A stretch of 64,000 nucleotides of DNA from NCBI GenBank assembly GCA_031216915.1, contig CM062288.1:178185596-178249595 (forward strand), written 5' to 3'. This DNA comes from Pictodentalium vernedei. Taxonomy: Eukaryota > Mollusca > Scaphopoda > Dentaliida > Dentaliidae. Each line of letters opens with the position of its first letter. Position 1 is the stretch's first letter. This document shows positions 45,972 to 57,283 of this stretch, in pieces. The notes under the pieces were generated by a model. That model had not been told where the DNA came from and ran no database searches. It saw only the letters and a list, made by a program, of their open reading frames with translations. The position numbers were made by a program, and so were the translations under genes.

Positions 45972-46800
45972 TAGTAAAACCTGTCCTGAGAGACCACTGT
46001 TTTGAGGGACCACTGTCTTGAGAGACCACCTGTCTTCAGAGACCACATCTGCCAGGCACCGATTGGTTTTACTCTATAATGGACCTGCTATGGGAGACCA
46101 CTGTGACCGGAAGGAATGGTTTTGGGTGAGGAACAGTGTGAGAGGTTGGGTCCTCTTACAAAGGTACTACCTCTCCCCGAGGGTGCAGTCGATCTGGATG
46201 TTTGGGCAAGTACAGTCTGCCACTTAGAGGATGATTTTGAGTGATGGCCATCACTGGCAAGTATAATCTGCTTCAGGCTGTCTCTGTTTGGTTGGACTCT
46301 TTGAAGGAAAACAACAACGACCCCTTTCGGGGACCACCAAAAAAAAGACCCGAACTTCCCTGGTTCGGGGTCAGGCCTGCATTGTAATCCTATTGGGTTG
46401 GGACAAAAGATGCGCAATGCACTTACAAAAAGGGGCAGAGGCGGGACGCAGGACCAACGCTCGCCTCCCTTAAAGTGGCCAACCACTTTTAGGGATGGAG
46501 TGGAAGATGTTCAGGAACCATGGGGGTTACTGTTTCCATAACGGTTATAGTGTCCATAGCGGTTATTGGGGTGCTGGTCATAAAGCGTCTTCTGTGTACC
46601 TGCTTAAAAGAAGAAGGTAGAATTAGTTTTCATTGGAATGTGTAAGATATAAAAAGGTAAAAAGATATAGAAGGATAATTGTAATGTTTTATTATAATAT
46701 TTAAAGGATGAGAGAAATGTGTCGGTGTTTGTGTGCATGTGTATAATGCTTGTACGTGTTCTGGTTATGATGAGCATGTTGAGTTGGTGTTCCTTGTCAG
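45972..46800. repeat. MITE-like GAGACCAC repeat and spacer
   Basis: From 45974, GTAAAACCTGTCCTGAGAG is followed by four rounds of (C)TGTCTTGAGAGACCAC-like sequence to about 46110. A related copy is at 50052-50153. After this no gene is seen up to 46800. Confidence 0.4.
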
Positions 46801-46802
46801 TG

Positions 46803-47690
46803 TTAGTGGATTGCCAAGTGGATTGGTTCAGCTATTGTAGCATGCCTTAAGAAAGACATATCGTACTGTAGGGTCGCAGTAGTGTTGCTGACAATAGCTT
46901 GGCTGACAATAGCTTGGCCAGCCTCCCCGGGCTTTCTCTGTGATGGTTGCGTGATCGCTGAGTTTATGTTGTGTGAGGGGTCAGAGTGGTTCGGTTCTGC
47001 ATATTGTAGCATGTCTTAAAAAAGACATATGGTACTGTGGGGTCGCAGTAGTGTTGCTGACAATAGCTTGGCCTCCCTATCTTTCCCCATTGTAAGTGTG
47101 GGTGGAGGCAGAGTGGTTTGGTTCAGCTATTGTAGCATGCCTTAAAAAGGACATATCGTACTGTAGGGTCGCAGTAGTGTTGCTGGCAATAGCTTAGCCT
47201 CCCCAGGCTTTCTCCATTTTGATTGCGTGATTGCTGAGTTTATGTTCTGTGTGGGGACTGAGTAATTTGGTTCAGCGTATTGTAGCATGCCTTAAAGACA
47301 TATCGTACTGTAGGGTCACAGTAGTGTTGCTGACCATAGCTTGGCCTCCCTATCTTTCCCCATTGTAAGTGTAGGTGGAGGCAGAGTGGTTTGGTTCAGC
47401 TGTGGTAGCATGCCTTAAAAAGGACATATCGTACTGTAGGGTCGCAGTAGTGTTGCTGACAATAGCTTAGCCTCCCCAGGCTTTCTCCGTTTTGATTGCG
47501 TGATTGAATATATGTTGTGTTTGGGGGCAGAGTAGTTCGGTTCCGCGTATTGTAGCATGCCTTAAAAAGGACATATCGTACTGTAGGGTCGCAGTAGTGT
47601 TGCTGACAATAGCTTGGCGTGCGTATCTTTCCCCATGTTGTGTTTGCGTGCTGCCTGATTTAAAACCTTATTTTTTCCTATTTTAGTGGT
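46803..47690 (-). repeat. Tandem repeats behind the minus-strand LINE
   Basis: Six copies of GTAGCATGCCTTAA...ACATATCGTACTGTAGGGTC lie at about 46836, 47007, 47132, 47281, 47405 and 47551. Spacing alternates near 125 and 148 bases, so the true unit is a dimer of about 273. In the LINE orientation they lie just after the ORF stop, so they probably form its 3' untranslated region. Confidence 0.6.
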
Positions 47691-47692
47691 TT

Positions 47693-48555
47693 TTAGCTTT
47701 TGATGTTTTGGAGTTTTCGTCTACTATCGCAAATTGCCTGTAATTCGGATATTAGCTGGCTATCGGCTAGCCGATCATGGTTCTTCGTGGCCAGGGTGGC
47801 TAGGCGGTCTTTGTTGGTGGGGATATCAGCCCTGTCGTGGAGTGTTTTGATGGGTTTGTCCCATGGGGCGTGGAGGGCAACTCTAAGCGCGTGATTTTGG
47901 ACCTTCTGGAGTTTACCCATATTGGTTTGGTTGAGGCCAGTTAGGATGTTTGCCCTGTATTCGAGTACTGGGCGCACAAAGGCTTTGTATAGTTTGAGTA
48001 GGGTGGACTAGTTGGTGCCCCATGAAGTTCCCTTTAGCATTTTCAGTAAGTTAATGCATTTGGTTGCTTTTTTCGCCATGTCGTCAGTGTGTTTGTTAAA
48101 GGACAGTTTTTGATCAATGGTGATGCCCAGGAATTTCGCCTCTGCATTCTGGGAGGGTGTTATCCAGTAGTTTTAGGTCGAAATCACGTTTGTTTGTCTT
48201 GTGAGTAAAGGTGATTCTTTGGGTTTTATTGGCATTCGGCTTAATTCTCCATTTGGCACACCATTGTTCTAGGTCATTGAGAACGCGTTGCAGGGGTTTT
48301 TGGAGCAGATTGGCCGTATTATTAGAATCCCAGAGGCCCTTATCCGCGAATTGGGAGACTTGAACACGATCCTCGGAGAAGTCAAGATCATTTACATTGA
48401 AGATGTAAAGGAGGGGCTTAGGACGGATCCTTGAGGGGGGGGGGTGCCTACTTCAAGGGGGACACTGTCAGACATTTCATTGTTCACTCTGACTTTAATT
48501 TCGCGATCATTTAAGAAAGAGGATAGTAATCTGAGCAGTTTCATCGGGAGTCTCA
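47693..48555 (-). pseudogene. LINE reverse transcriptase, C-terminal fragment
   Basis: On the minus strand the sequence reads PQGSVLSP then, after a shift at a C-run near 48435, LLYIFNVNDL, QFADKGLWDS, WRIKPNANKTQ, then after another shift KFLGITIDQKLSFNKH, LKGTSWG, LYKAFVRPVLEY and KLQKVQNHALRVAL. These are RT motifs and the thumb region of an APE-type LINE (Jockey/I-like; the clade is not certain). The active site FADD reads FADK, and a TAG interrupts before LLKLYKAF. The 5' part is missing: it starts at the edge of the family I array. The uninterrupted 3' part is 47693-47977. Confidence 0.8.
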
Positions 48556-49925
48556 TTTCTCTATTTTCATGTTACCTCCCCTCCCGCCAACATGGTTCAA
48601 GCTACACCTTTCATATTTGGTACATGGATAAATGGTTCGGAGGGGATGATGCACGCTCAAAATTTTTTTTTCGAAATCCAAGATGGCGGAATGGTGGCCA
48701 TTTTTGTTGTATTTTTTAAGCTTTTTTTTCTCTATTTTGATGTTACCACCCCTCCCACCAACATGGTTCAAGCTACACCTTTCATATTTGGTACATGGAT
48801 AAATGGTTCTGAGCGGATGATGCACGCTCAAAATTTTTTTTTTTAAATTTAAGATGGCGGAATGGTGGCCATTTTTGTTGTGTTTTTTAAGCTTTTTTTC
48901 TCTATTTTGATGTTACCACCCCTCCCACCAACATGGTTCAAGCTACACCTTTCATATTTGGTACATGGATAAATGGTTCTGAGGGGATGATGCACGCTCA
49001 AAATTTTTTTTTCAAAATCCAAGATGGCGGAATGGCGGCCATTTTTGTTGTGTTTTTTAAGCTTTTTTTCTCTATTTTCCTGTTACCACCCCTCCCACCA
49101 ACATGGTTCAAGCTACACTTTGCATATTTGGCACATCAATAGAGGGTTGGGAGGGGATGATGCACGTTCAATATTTTTTCTTCAAAATCCAAGATGGTGG
49201 CATGGCGGCCATTTTTGTTGTGTTTTTTAACCTTTTTTTCTCTATTTTATGTTACCACCCCTCACTCCAACATGGTTCAAGCTACACTTTTTATATCTCG
49301 CACATGGATAGAGGGTTGTAATGGGATGTTGCACATTCAATATTTTTTTTCCAAAATTCAAGATGGCGCCATGGCAACCATTTCTGTTGTGTTTTTTAAG
49401 CTTTTTTCTCTATTTTATGTTACCACTGCTCCCTCCAACATGGTTCAAGCTGCACTTTTCATATATGGTACATGGAATAAGGATGTTGTGAGGGGATTAC
49501 GCACGCTCAATATTTTTTTTTCAAATTCTAACATCTGTCTGTCTGTCTGTTTTTACCACCTCTCCCTCTAATATGCTTCAAGCTACACCTTTTATATTTG
49601 GTTCATGGATAAATGGTTCTGAGGGGATGATGCACAGTCAATATTTATTTTTCAAAATCCAAGATGGCAGAATGGCGGCCATTTTTGTTGTGTTTTTTTA
49701 AGCTTTTTTCTCTATTTTATGTTACCACCCCTCCCTCCAACATGGTTCAAGCTACGCCTTTCATATATGGTACATGGATAAAGGGTTGTGAGGGGATTAT
49801 GCATGCTCAATATTTTTTTTAAAAAATCCAAGATGCTTATATACTCTAGTGTCTTCTGTGACAAAAACACCTTATGTCACAAAAGCGCCGTAGGGGACTA
49901 ATACCACCTCAGTGGTCAAACACTT
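48556..49925 (+). mobile_element. Tandem-repeat element, family I copy 1
   Basis: Eight units of about 170 bp repeat CATGGTTCAAGCTACACCTT, GGATGATGCACGCTCAA and CCAAGATGGCGGAATGGCGG...CCATTTTTGTTG. The last unit passes at about 49830 into a terminal module (AGATGCTTATATACTCTAGT, GTGACA...TGTCAC, CCGTAGGGGACTAATA). The module ends in the hairpin ACCAC-CTCA-GTGGT (49903-49916). The leading hairpin is not seen; the left edge abuts the LINE fragment. Frames of 68-125 codons are translations of the repeat. Confidence 0.6.
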
Positions 49926-51925
49926 GTTTTTATAATTTTCATAACAATCCATTTCAATTTGTTGCAAAAACTTCCTAAAAAAGAACAACTACAAAGTAAT
50001 TACAAAAATCCATTCTTCATTTCTGAATTTTGTGGTTGGTTATTCACTGACTTGAGAAAACCTGAAACCTGTTATGACAGACCACCTGTCTTGAGAGACC
50101 ACTTTTGTGTGGCCCAAAGGGCGGACTCTCAAGACAGGTTTTACTGTATATAATCTCCTAATTTGGAGAGAGGGGAAGGTTCTTGCACTTTACTTTTATT
50201 AAAACTTATCTTGTGTAATATAAGTGTTTATAGTGTTTTATACTTGAATATTTTTCTCAAAAAAAAGACCCCCAAAACCGAAACCAAAACCAGAATCAAC
50301 TCTTTTTGAAAAAACTGAGTAGAAACCGAAACCATGGAAAATTTCCTTACCTCCCAACACTAATGAAAACTACGTTATGTGCAGAAGTATGGCATGTTTG
50401 GTATTTCTATAATTACTGCAGTGTTTTCTATCCTGTGATACCTCAATTTAGCTAATATGTGATCAGATTTTGGAATAGCAAATAAAAATATACCCCCCCC
50501 CCCCCCTCCCAAATGTTAGAAATAATGTAATAATAATAATAATGTAAATAATGTAAATAATCCCTATGCATAGACTCAAAATGTCTTGAATTTAGAACGT
50601 CGTAGTCATTGATATTTTGGTTTGGTCAACCATCAAAATGAACAAAAATCTCTCAAATTTCCACTTAAAAATACACATTTCTCATAAGTAGTAGGAGAGG
50701 GATGGATTGTCCTTTTTTGGTTGGACCCCAGAACTGACATCATAGCCAGGTCATCCAGCTATGTCATGTTTGGTTGTCATGGTAGCCTGTGTGAATGGCC
50801 ATCATGTAATGTCATCACCATAGTGATACGTGGTGTGAGTGCGCATATGCAGCACATGTTGTTAAGCTGTTTCCATCATCTATTTTGTATACTGGAGGCT
50901 GCTATCTTGTTCTCTATGGTAGCATATGGTTGCTATGTGACACAAAGGCCCAATACATAATGGGGGGGGGGGTATGTTCTGAGGGTGTATTTGATTGAAT
51001 AGGAATAAATTCAATTTTCCACATGAACCCGAAAATCACTCCAAATTACAAAAAACACCCTAAATCACTTTATTTGGTACAGATTTCTCCCGAATCCTCC
51101 TTTTTGTCCAATAATAGGGCATGTTCCTCTGTACTGGTTGAGAGATTCCCAAAAGTCTTTGCTATTTCCAGAAATAACCATGGACAATTCAATAACTATT
51201 TATTTGGCAAGGATTTCTCCACTAAATCCTTGGCTTCTGTCTGTTCTGGTTACTCTCTCCCCAACATTCCTGGACGTGTACTACCTGTAATGGCTTCTAC
51301 TTTGGACTACCTGCTCTGATTTTCCCAGATGTGTCTGTTTGCTAGTACACGATGTGTAACAGAGTGTACACATCGCATTCAGAACATAGGCACACTCTGG
51401 ATGTGCAAAAGTATAGCACATAAGCACATGCTAGATGTACTGATATATACTTGTGTGCAAGTGCACAATGCACACACAACACATGCAGCACACAGGCACA
51501 TATGGGTATTGGGGGGATACTTATGATATAGTGATGTACTATTGGCGGATACTAATTAGATGAGACCTTTTGGTGGACAGTTGTAGTAGAACAACCCTTT
51601 GTTTCTACGTCCTGATACTTTATTCTACATCCGGGTACTTCTTTGGAAAAGGAATAAAAAGAGTTTAACTTGGCTTTCAGCTCAGTGAAAACATGCAGAA
51701 TTTTGGGCTCTGTAGATATTGTGCTAAGATATTTTCCCAAACAGACAACAGAGAGAGGCATGAAGGCCATTACAGTCCATGAAGATCGGAGCTCATTCAA
51801 GTAGACACTTCATGGAGAGATGCTGAATACCTGCTCCAATTATAAGTTCTGATTCTTCTTGTAAGTTCCATTTGTGTGAATTGGGTTCTTGCAAAAATTT
51901 GTAATGTGCACTAGGGTATTAACCC
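49926..51925. other. Spacer with a MITE copy
   Basis: A GAGACCAC-type repeat with an inverted right end (CTCTCAAGACAGGTTTTACT) lies at 50052-50153. C- and G-runs are at about 50491-50506 and 50961-50971. The 51365-51510 stretch is rich in CACA. No gene or other family is recognised. Confidence 0.35.
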
Positions 51926-52587
51926 TTTACCCAACATGGATAGAGGTTGTGATGGGATGATGCATGCTCGATATTTTTTTTTCAAAATTTAAGATCTGTC
52001 TGTATGTCTGTCCATCTGTCTGTCTGTCTGTTTTTATGTTACCACCTCTCCCTCCAACATGCTTTAAGCTACACCTTTCATATTTGGTATGTGGATAAAT
52101 GGTTCTGAGGGGATGATGCACGCTCAATATTTTTTTTTCAAAATCGAAGATGGCAGAATGGCGGCCATTTTTGCAGTGTTTTTTAGCTTTTTTTTCTCTA
52201 TTTTTATGTTACCACCCCTCCCTCCAACATGGTTCAAGCTACACCTTTCATATTTGGCACATGGATAAAGGGTTGTGAGGGGATTTTGCACGTTCAATAT
52301 TTTTTTTAAAAATTCAAGATGACGCCATGGCAGCCATTTTTGTTGTGTTTTTTAAGCTTTTTTCTCTATTTTATGTTACCACCCCTCCCTCCAACATGGT
52401 TTAAGCTACACCTTTCATATATGGTACATGGATAAAGGGTTGTGAAGGGGATTATGCACGCTCAATATTTGTTTTTCAAAATCCAAGATGGCGGAATGGC
52501 GGCCATTTTGGTTGTGTTTTTTAAGCTTTTTTCTCTATTTTATGTTACCACCCCTCCCTCCAACATGGTTCAAGCTACGGCTGGCAG

Positions 52588-53030
52588 TCATCTTTGTTTG
52601 TTTTTCAACTTTATTTTAAGAATACATTCATCAACCATTGAAACTGTGGCAATTCTTACAAAATCTATATTAACAGTCTGTACATATATTCCACCTGCAA
52701 CCCCATGGAAAGTTCTAAAAAGTGACTTCTCTGCTATATTCAAAGAGTGCCAATCTCAAACTCAGATTGTAGCAAGTAGCAGTAAATCTCTTCTTTTCAT
52801 TGGAGACTTCAATGTCGACTTTGCAATGCAAAAATTATTAAATCAACTTGTGGGACAGAATAACTTCCATCAACTTATTAATGGACCTACTCATGAACTT
52901 GGGGCAGTTTTAGATTTAGCATACACAAATGCAATCCCCTTACAGAATTTTAACATTCCCGTTTACTATCCTGATCACCACACTATAGCACTCCAAATGC
53001 AAATGGACAATTAACCTGATATTTCACTTG
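52588..53030 (+). pseudogene. APE-type endonuclease domain, C-terminal half
   Basis: The open frame continues out of the repeat array, so its ATG at 52442 is not the true start. From about 52660 it reads VCTYIPPATPWKVLKSDF, LFIGDFNVDF (52795-52825, a catalytic D-x-N motif), INGPTHELGAVLDLAYTN and VYYPDHHTIALQ (about 52962-52998), where PDH takes the place of the usual SDH. These are motifs of the exonuclease-endonuclease-phosphatase fold, which nicks target DNA. The N-terminal half is absent and the frame ends at 53012-53014. It has no RT after it. It belongs either to a LINE or to a Helentron. Confidence 0.65.
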
Positions 53031-53358
53031 ACTATAAAATAGAAAGACAGCTACGTCTGAATAAAAATGATGACATGAACAGTTATGAAGTCACACAGTA
53101 TCAAAATATCTACTTTGTTGTAAACTGTTCTGAACATTCACACAACACTGATAATTTGGAACAATTACAGCATTAAATCAAACTTTCGACTCAAAATATA
53201 TTGAAAGTTGCCGTGTTTAGAGTATTCAGTTGTCCTGCAGAAACATTTCCACAATGTGCATACAATATATTATATAACATGCCCCGAGTTACCAAGCTTC
53301 CCCAGCAGATGTTTGTAACTTGATGCTTTCTGTAACACAAATGCGTATACCAATTCAA

Positions 53359-53468
53359 TCATTATAAAATACCTTAAATGAAGGAAAATGTTTTAATATC
53401 TTCCTTTTTTGGTATTACCAAAAGTAAGATTTCATCACTTTTCCCTTCATTTAAGGTTATTATAATGA
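53359..53468. repeat. Foldback, about 25-bp arms
   Basis: TCATTATAA...ACCTTAAATGAAGG (53359-53384) pairs with CCTTCATTTAAGGT...TTATAATGA (53444-53468) with about two mismatches. The 59-base centre is not repeated elsewhere in the window. Confidence 0.6.
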
Positions 53469-53796
53469 CTGGAATGGTCCAGAAAAAAATACTGCACCAC
53501 CGAGAGCTGGACTCGACCTTCTTTTCACTGGACCGGACCATTACTGGCGGTCTTTGTACTTCTTAAACTACTAATCTGAAATGCAGAGATGCTTATATAC
53601 TCTAGTGTCTTATGTGACAAAAACACCTTATGTCACAAAAGCACCGTAGGGGACTAATACCACCTCGGTGGTCAAATATAGAAGGAATATAAAAGGCCCA
53701 GAGCCTTAGTTGGCGAATCCCCCTCCCCCTTGGTGAAAAAGAAATTGAGGGCCGATAGTGGTTCAGAAGAAGACTTTGAAATTTTCGGATCTTTTA

Positions 53797-54570
53797 ATGT
53801 CTGGAGCTGACCAAGCACCTGGACCATTGAGCTCCCAAGATCAGTTCAGTCTTGCATTTGTTAAGGCATTGAGGGATCCATCAGTGCGTGAGTGCCTTAA
53901 ATCAGTTTTTGTCAAAGCAGCATGTGAGCGTATTGAGTCTCTGGAAGCTACCATGAAACAGCTGCGTGATGATCTTGAGGTAAAAGATAAAAAGCTCGAA
54001 CAATTGTCTGACCAGATTGATGACTTGGAGCAGTACAGGAGGAGAACAAATTTGAGACTTACAGGCATTTTAGAGAAACCGGATGAGAACACTGATGCTA
54101 TAGTGCTAGATATTTCTGAAAAAATAGTCAATCTTTCTTTGGAGGATGTGTCTCGCAGCCATCGTGTGGGCTCCAAATTTATTGGTGACAAATGTGTTGG
54201 AGCCAGACCAATTATTTTTCATTTCAGCAATTACCATATACAAGATAAACTGTATAGATCCAGGACCAAATTGAAAACAGTTAAAGCTGATTCACAGTCT
54301 GCACATTCAGGACTTGGACAGAATTGTATCTACATAAACGAAAACTTAACTAGAACCCAAGCTTCTTTAGCTTGTAGAGCTCATGCTCTAGCCCGTGATC
54401 GTAAGATCCAGGACTCGTGGACCTTCGATGGTGTGATCTTTGCGAAACTCAGGGATGGTTCCATCCAAAGGATTACAACCCAGTGTCAAATGTCAGAACT
54501 GGAAAAAAAATTCAGAATTGTACAAACATTTGATCTCAACAGATCTCTGCCTACCATTATAGAATGTTGA
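53797..54570 (+). CDS. LINE ORF1 protein, coiled-coil RNA-binding (L1-ORF1-like)
   Basis: This is an intact frame of 257 codons from the first ATG at 53797; the frame is open from 53758. Counting from 53758, a coiled coil spans residues 55-95 (ERIESLEATMKQLRDDLE...LEQLSDQIDDLEQY). RRRTNLRLTGI, SHRVG and RPIIFHF (residues 95-157) follow, which match the RRM-like core of L1-type ORF1 proteins, and NENLTRTQASL (194-204) matches the C-terminal domain. Such proteins form trimers, coat the element RNA and act as nucleic-acid chaperones in cytoplasmic particles. It starts just after family I copy 2, and the bases 53686-53757 may be its leader. No stop or shift is seen, unlike ORF2 downstream. Confidence 0.8.
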   Translation: MSGADQAPGPLSSQDQFSLAFVKALRDPSVRECLKSVFVKAACERIESLEATMKQLRDDLEVKDKKLEQLSDQIDDLEQYRRRTNLRLTGILEKPDENTDAIVLDISEKIVNLSLEDVSRSHRVGSKFIGDKCVGARPIIFHFSNYHIQDKLYRSRTKLKTVKADSQSAHSGLGQNCIYINENLTRTQASLACRAHALARDRKIQDSWTFDGVIFAKLRDGSIQRITTQCQMSELEKKFRIVQTFDLNRSLPTIIEC

Positions 54571-57214
54571 TAAACATCTGCCACATGCAGCTATATGCAG
54601 TGCATGGGGAGTGGGCTGTGGCAGGGTCGCCAGTGGAGCGGAGTTATATTCCAAAGTACCACTTCAAAATTGTGTACATTTGGTTAAAAAATACAAGCAA
54701 TGTTTCAGCCAATGGACCTCGGGGTTCAACCCGGGGTCCATTGGATGGAGCTTTGTGATTGTCATGTTTGTTCATGCTTTGCAATAAATTTGCAATTATT
54801 GTTCGGATGGAATCTCCATTGTGCGGGGGATCTGTGATGGTATACTCTCCATGTATTGTATATTGTGTATATAATTATATATATGTGCACAAGCCATATG
54901 CATAGATCGTATTTATCGTCAATAACTTTATATGAATGGAGAAGGAATGGTGTTTTTTCGACCTATGGTTGTTCTGTCACGCTGGCACTTTACCTTGTTG
55001 TCCTTCTAGTGACAGAATGGCAAGCTACGAAACACAACAGGGATCGAAGGCTCATGGGTGAGGGAGTTATCGTGGATTGGGGATGGGTTTTTGGGTTGTT
55101 TTTTTTTTTTTTATTTTGTTTGTTTTTTGGGGTTTTTTTGTTTGTTTGTTTTTTTCCATCTATCTATATACAGTCGTGGGCTGGACCAAGAATAGTTACC
55201 TGGAAAAGACCCAAGGCGGACCTCGGACCCAAAGAAATTTTTGTTTTTGTTTTTTTTTTTTTGAACTGAACAAAAGCTGCTTCCCTGCATCTCAGTGTGA
55301 CCAATGGCAGTAAACATAGAGAAATTCCTGATAGCGATTTTGTATCAGCTTCATCACTTATCCCGTAATAAAGGTATCAACAGGAACGGCGATGCGCGAG
55401 ACCATCAGTTTGACAGTAGTTCGGTCCATCAGGCGTAAATTTAAGTTTTTAAAATTAACAGAAAGCTGTTTTCCTTGCTTCTGAGCTGTCAGTGACAGAC
55501 TAAACTGCTGGCTTGTCAAAATGTTCTCTATGCGAATTGCCATCGGCAGTCCACATGGGGAAACATTTTGACATGCTGGCATCCTATGTAATCAGATCCA
55601 TCTCACCCATCTCAACTGCTGGTTGCTTTCAGGAAATTTAGGGTGCCTAAGGGCGTTAGGCTGCATCAGTTTCAGGGGCCCCAGAGGCTATCCAATAGGG
55701 GTCTCAACAGGAATCTTCCCAGTGGACCAATATATTTTATGCATGTTACTGGTGCCCAAGTATATAACCCTTTTGCTTGAGCACGTCATAGAATATTTAT
55801 AGAATATTTATATATATATCTTGCGATCTGCTTGTAATCATTCATCCGACTATCTTCCTGCACCTTTGTAGTATCCTAACTACTCCCTCCCACCCCCCCC
55901 CCCCCCCCCACCCCCATAAAAATAAATATGTGAACATCAAATCTGAGCGCTAGGAATTTTTGATACACTTGTGCAGAAGTGGTACCTTCCATTGGGCAGC
56001 AAAGTCCTGAGCTGAGCACACCCCCACCCTCCATGCCCCCCCCCCATGCCCCACCACCGCCACTCAGTAGAAGATATGGTAGTTGAGACTACTCTCATTG
56101 CATGTTTTCTACTTGGGGCCTATGAAAGATTTCGAATCAAATCTCCAAACTGAAGTTTCATTTTTGAGGGATGGATAGAATATGTAATGTCGACTTACGA
56201 CCTAGTCATGGTGGATCATTTCTACATGTAGGCTCGTAAGCAACTCAATTCTTGCTGTGTCGAGTCCTGTTCGTGACCTATTCGTGTATGAAAATTCTTC
56301 TTGCTTAAAAGTGTAAGAAACCCATCAAATTTCTGAACACGACTATTTATATGCCGACAATCGTTAAAATGAGTAAATTCATTCCATCAAAAACCGTACG
56401 AGGGTATTACCAATCCATCTTATGGGTATCTCCCTTCCTATCTGTTATTAATATGCCTGTCTAATTCCCTTACTGAGTAATATTTCTGAGTATTTGGACC
56501 ACTGGATGTTAAAAGACTTGTAAGACATCGTCTCATGCACCACTATGTAGTCTGGGTGTAACAAAATTTGTGTGTGTATGTGTGTGTGGTGAGGAGAAAA
56601 GTGAACTCGTGGGGGATCCTTGATGATAAAGTCCCGCAGCCTAGTAGGTCTGCAGGTCTGCATCGCCAAGGATCCCCCTCCGCTCCGCACACTCTGCATG
56701 CACTCTCACTTTGGCGTTATCTGTTATTTTGTCGTCTACTCCTGGATTGCAATCTTTTGTTTTCAGTAAAAGGCTTTGCATACTAGGTTGAAGAAGCTAT
56801 AAATGCACCCCGTCCAAAATTCAGAGTCCTGGTCTGAGTGGCGGTCATGATGGTTTCGACTCGATCACAGCTGGGTGGTGATCTGATTGAAATTATTCTT
56901 CTGCTATTGTCCCTGTGGCGTTGCTATTGTGCAATCTTGCGACGAACTGCCAACTCCTGATTTATGAAACTAAATTGCACATCGTGTTTGGTGAACCTAA
57001 GGTACGTCTCCCTCTCCTTCTGCCTTCTATAGGCAGTGTCCTGATCGCATTGGCGGACAAGTGGTTTTGAACGGATCGCAATCATATTTCGACCTCTTTG
57101 AAAGCATCCAGCCCTGAGGTACGTGAGGGTGTACTGCGGCTGGGTTACCTGTGGGGTGGGGTTATCATCCAAAGTATCACGTATCACTTTTAAACTCTGT
57201 GTTTTGTGTGGTGA
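54571..57214. other. Inter-ORF spacer, probably enlarged by insertion
   Basis: At about 54600-54720 a stretch (GTGGGCTGTGGCAGGGT, CACTTCAAAATTGTGTACAT, TTTCAGCCAATGGACCT) is related to 57205-57330 just before and within ORF2, and a third version lies at 57120-57205. The 54.75-57.1 kb part between them looks inserted. It contains T-runs (55098, 55247), a C-run (55886-55908), a TG stretch (56568-56589) and no gene. A palindrome at 54709-54744 (CCAATGGACC with GGTCCATTGG) and one at 56611-56678 (GGGGGATCCTTG with CAAGGATCCCCC) are present. Confidence 0.4.
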
Positions 57215-57283
57215 GTGGGTTGTGGTTGGGTTACCCTTGGGTTGGGGATCTCATCTAAAGTATCGCATTCAAATTCTGCACAT

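Larger units (their letters stand above)
51926..53684 (+). mobile_element. Family I copy 2, containing an endonuclease remnant
   Basis: About four units of family I run from 51930 to 52580. The same terminal module as copy 1 then appears at 53587-53684, again ending in the hairpin ACCAC-CTCG-GTGGT (53659-53672). Between array and module, where copy 1 has nothing, lies about 1 kb with part of an AP endonuclease gene. Helentrons, the autonomous partners of this type of element, carry an endonuclease domain near their 3' end, so this could be a remnant of one. A LINE fragment inserted by chance is the alternative. Confidence 0.5.

Noticed and set aside
48553-49571. Overlapping frames with FGTWINGSEGMMHAQNFFF repeats
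   Set aside because: They are repeated reading of family I units, present on both strands and in shifted frames.
54856-55313. Membrane-protein-like frames rich in F, L and V near 55080-55260
   Set aside because: They come from T-rich and G/T-rich simple sequence; the same bases give similar frames on neighbouring phases.
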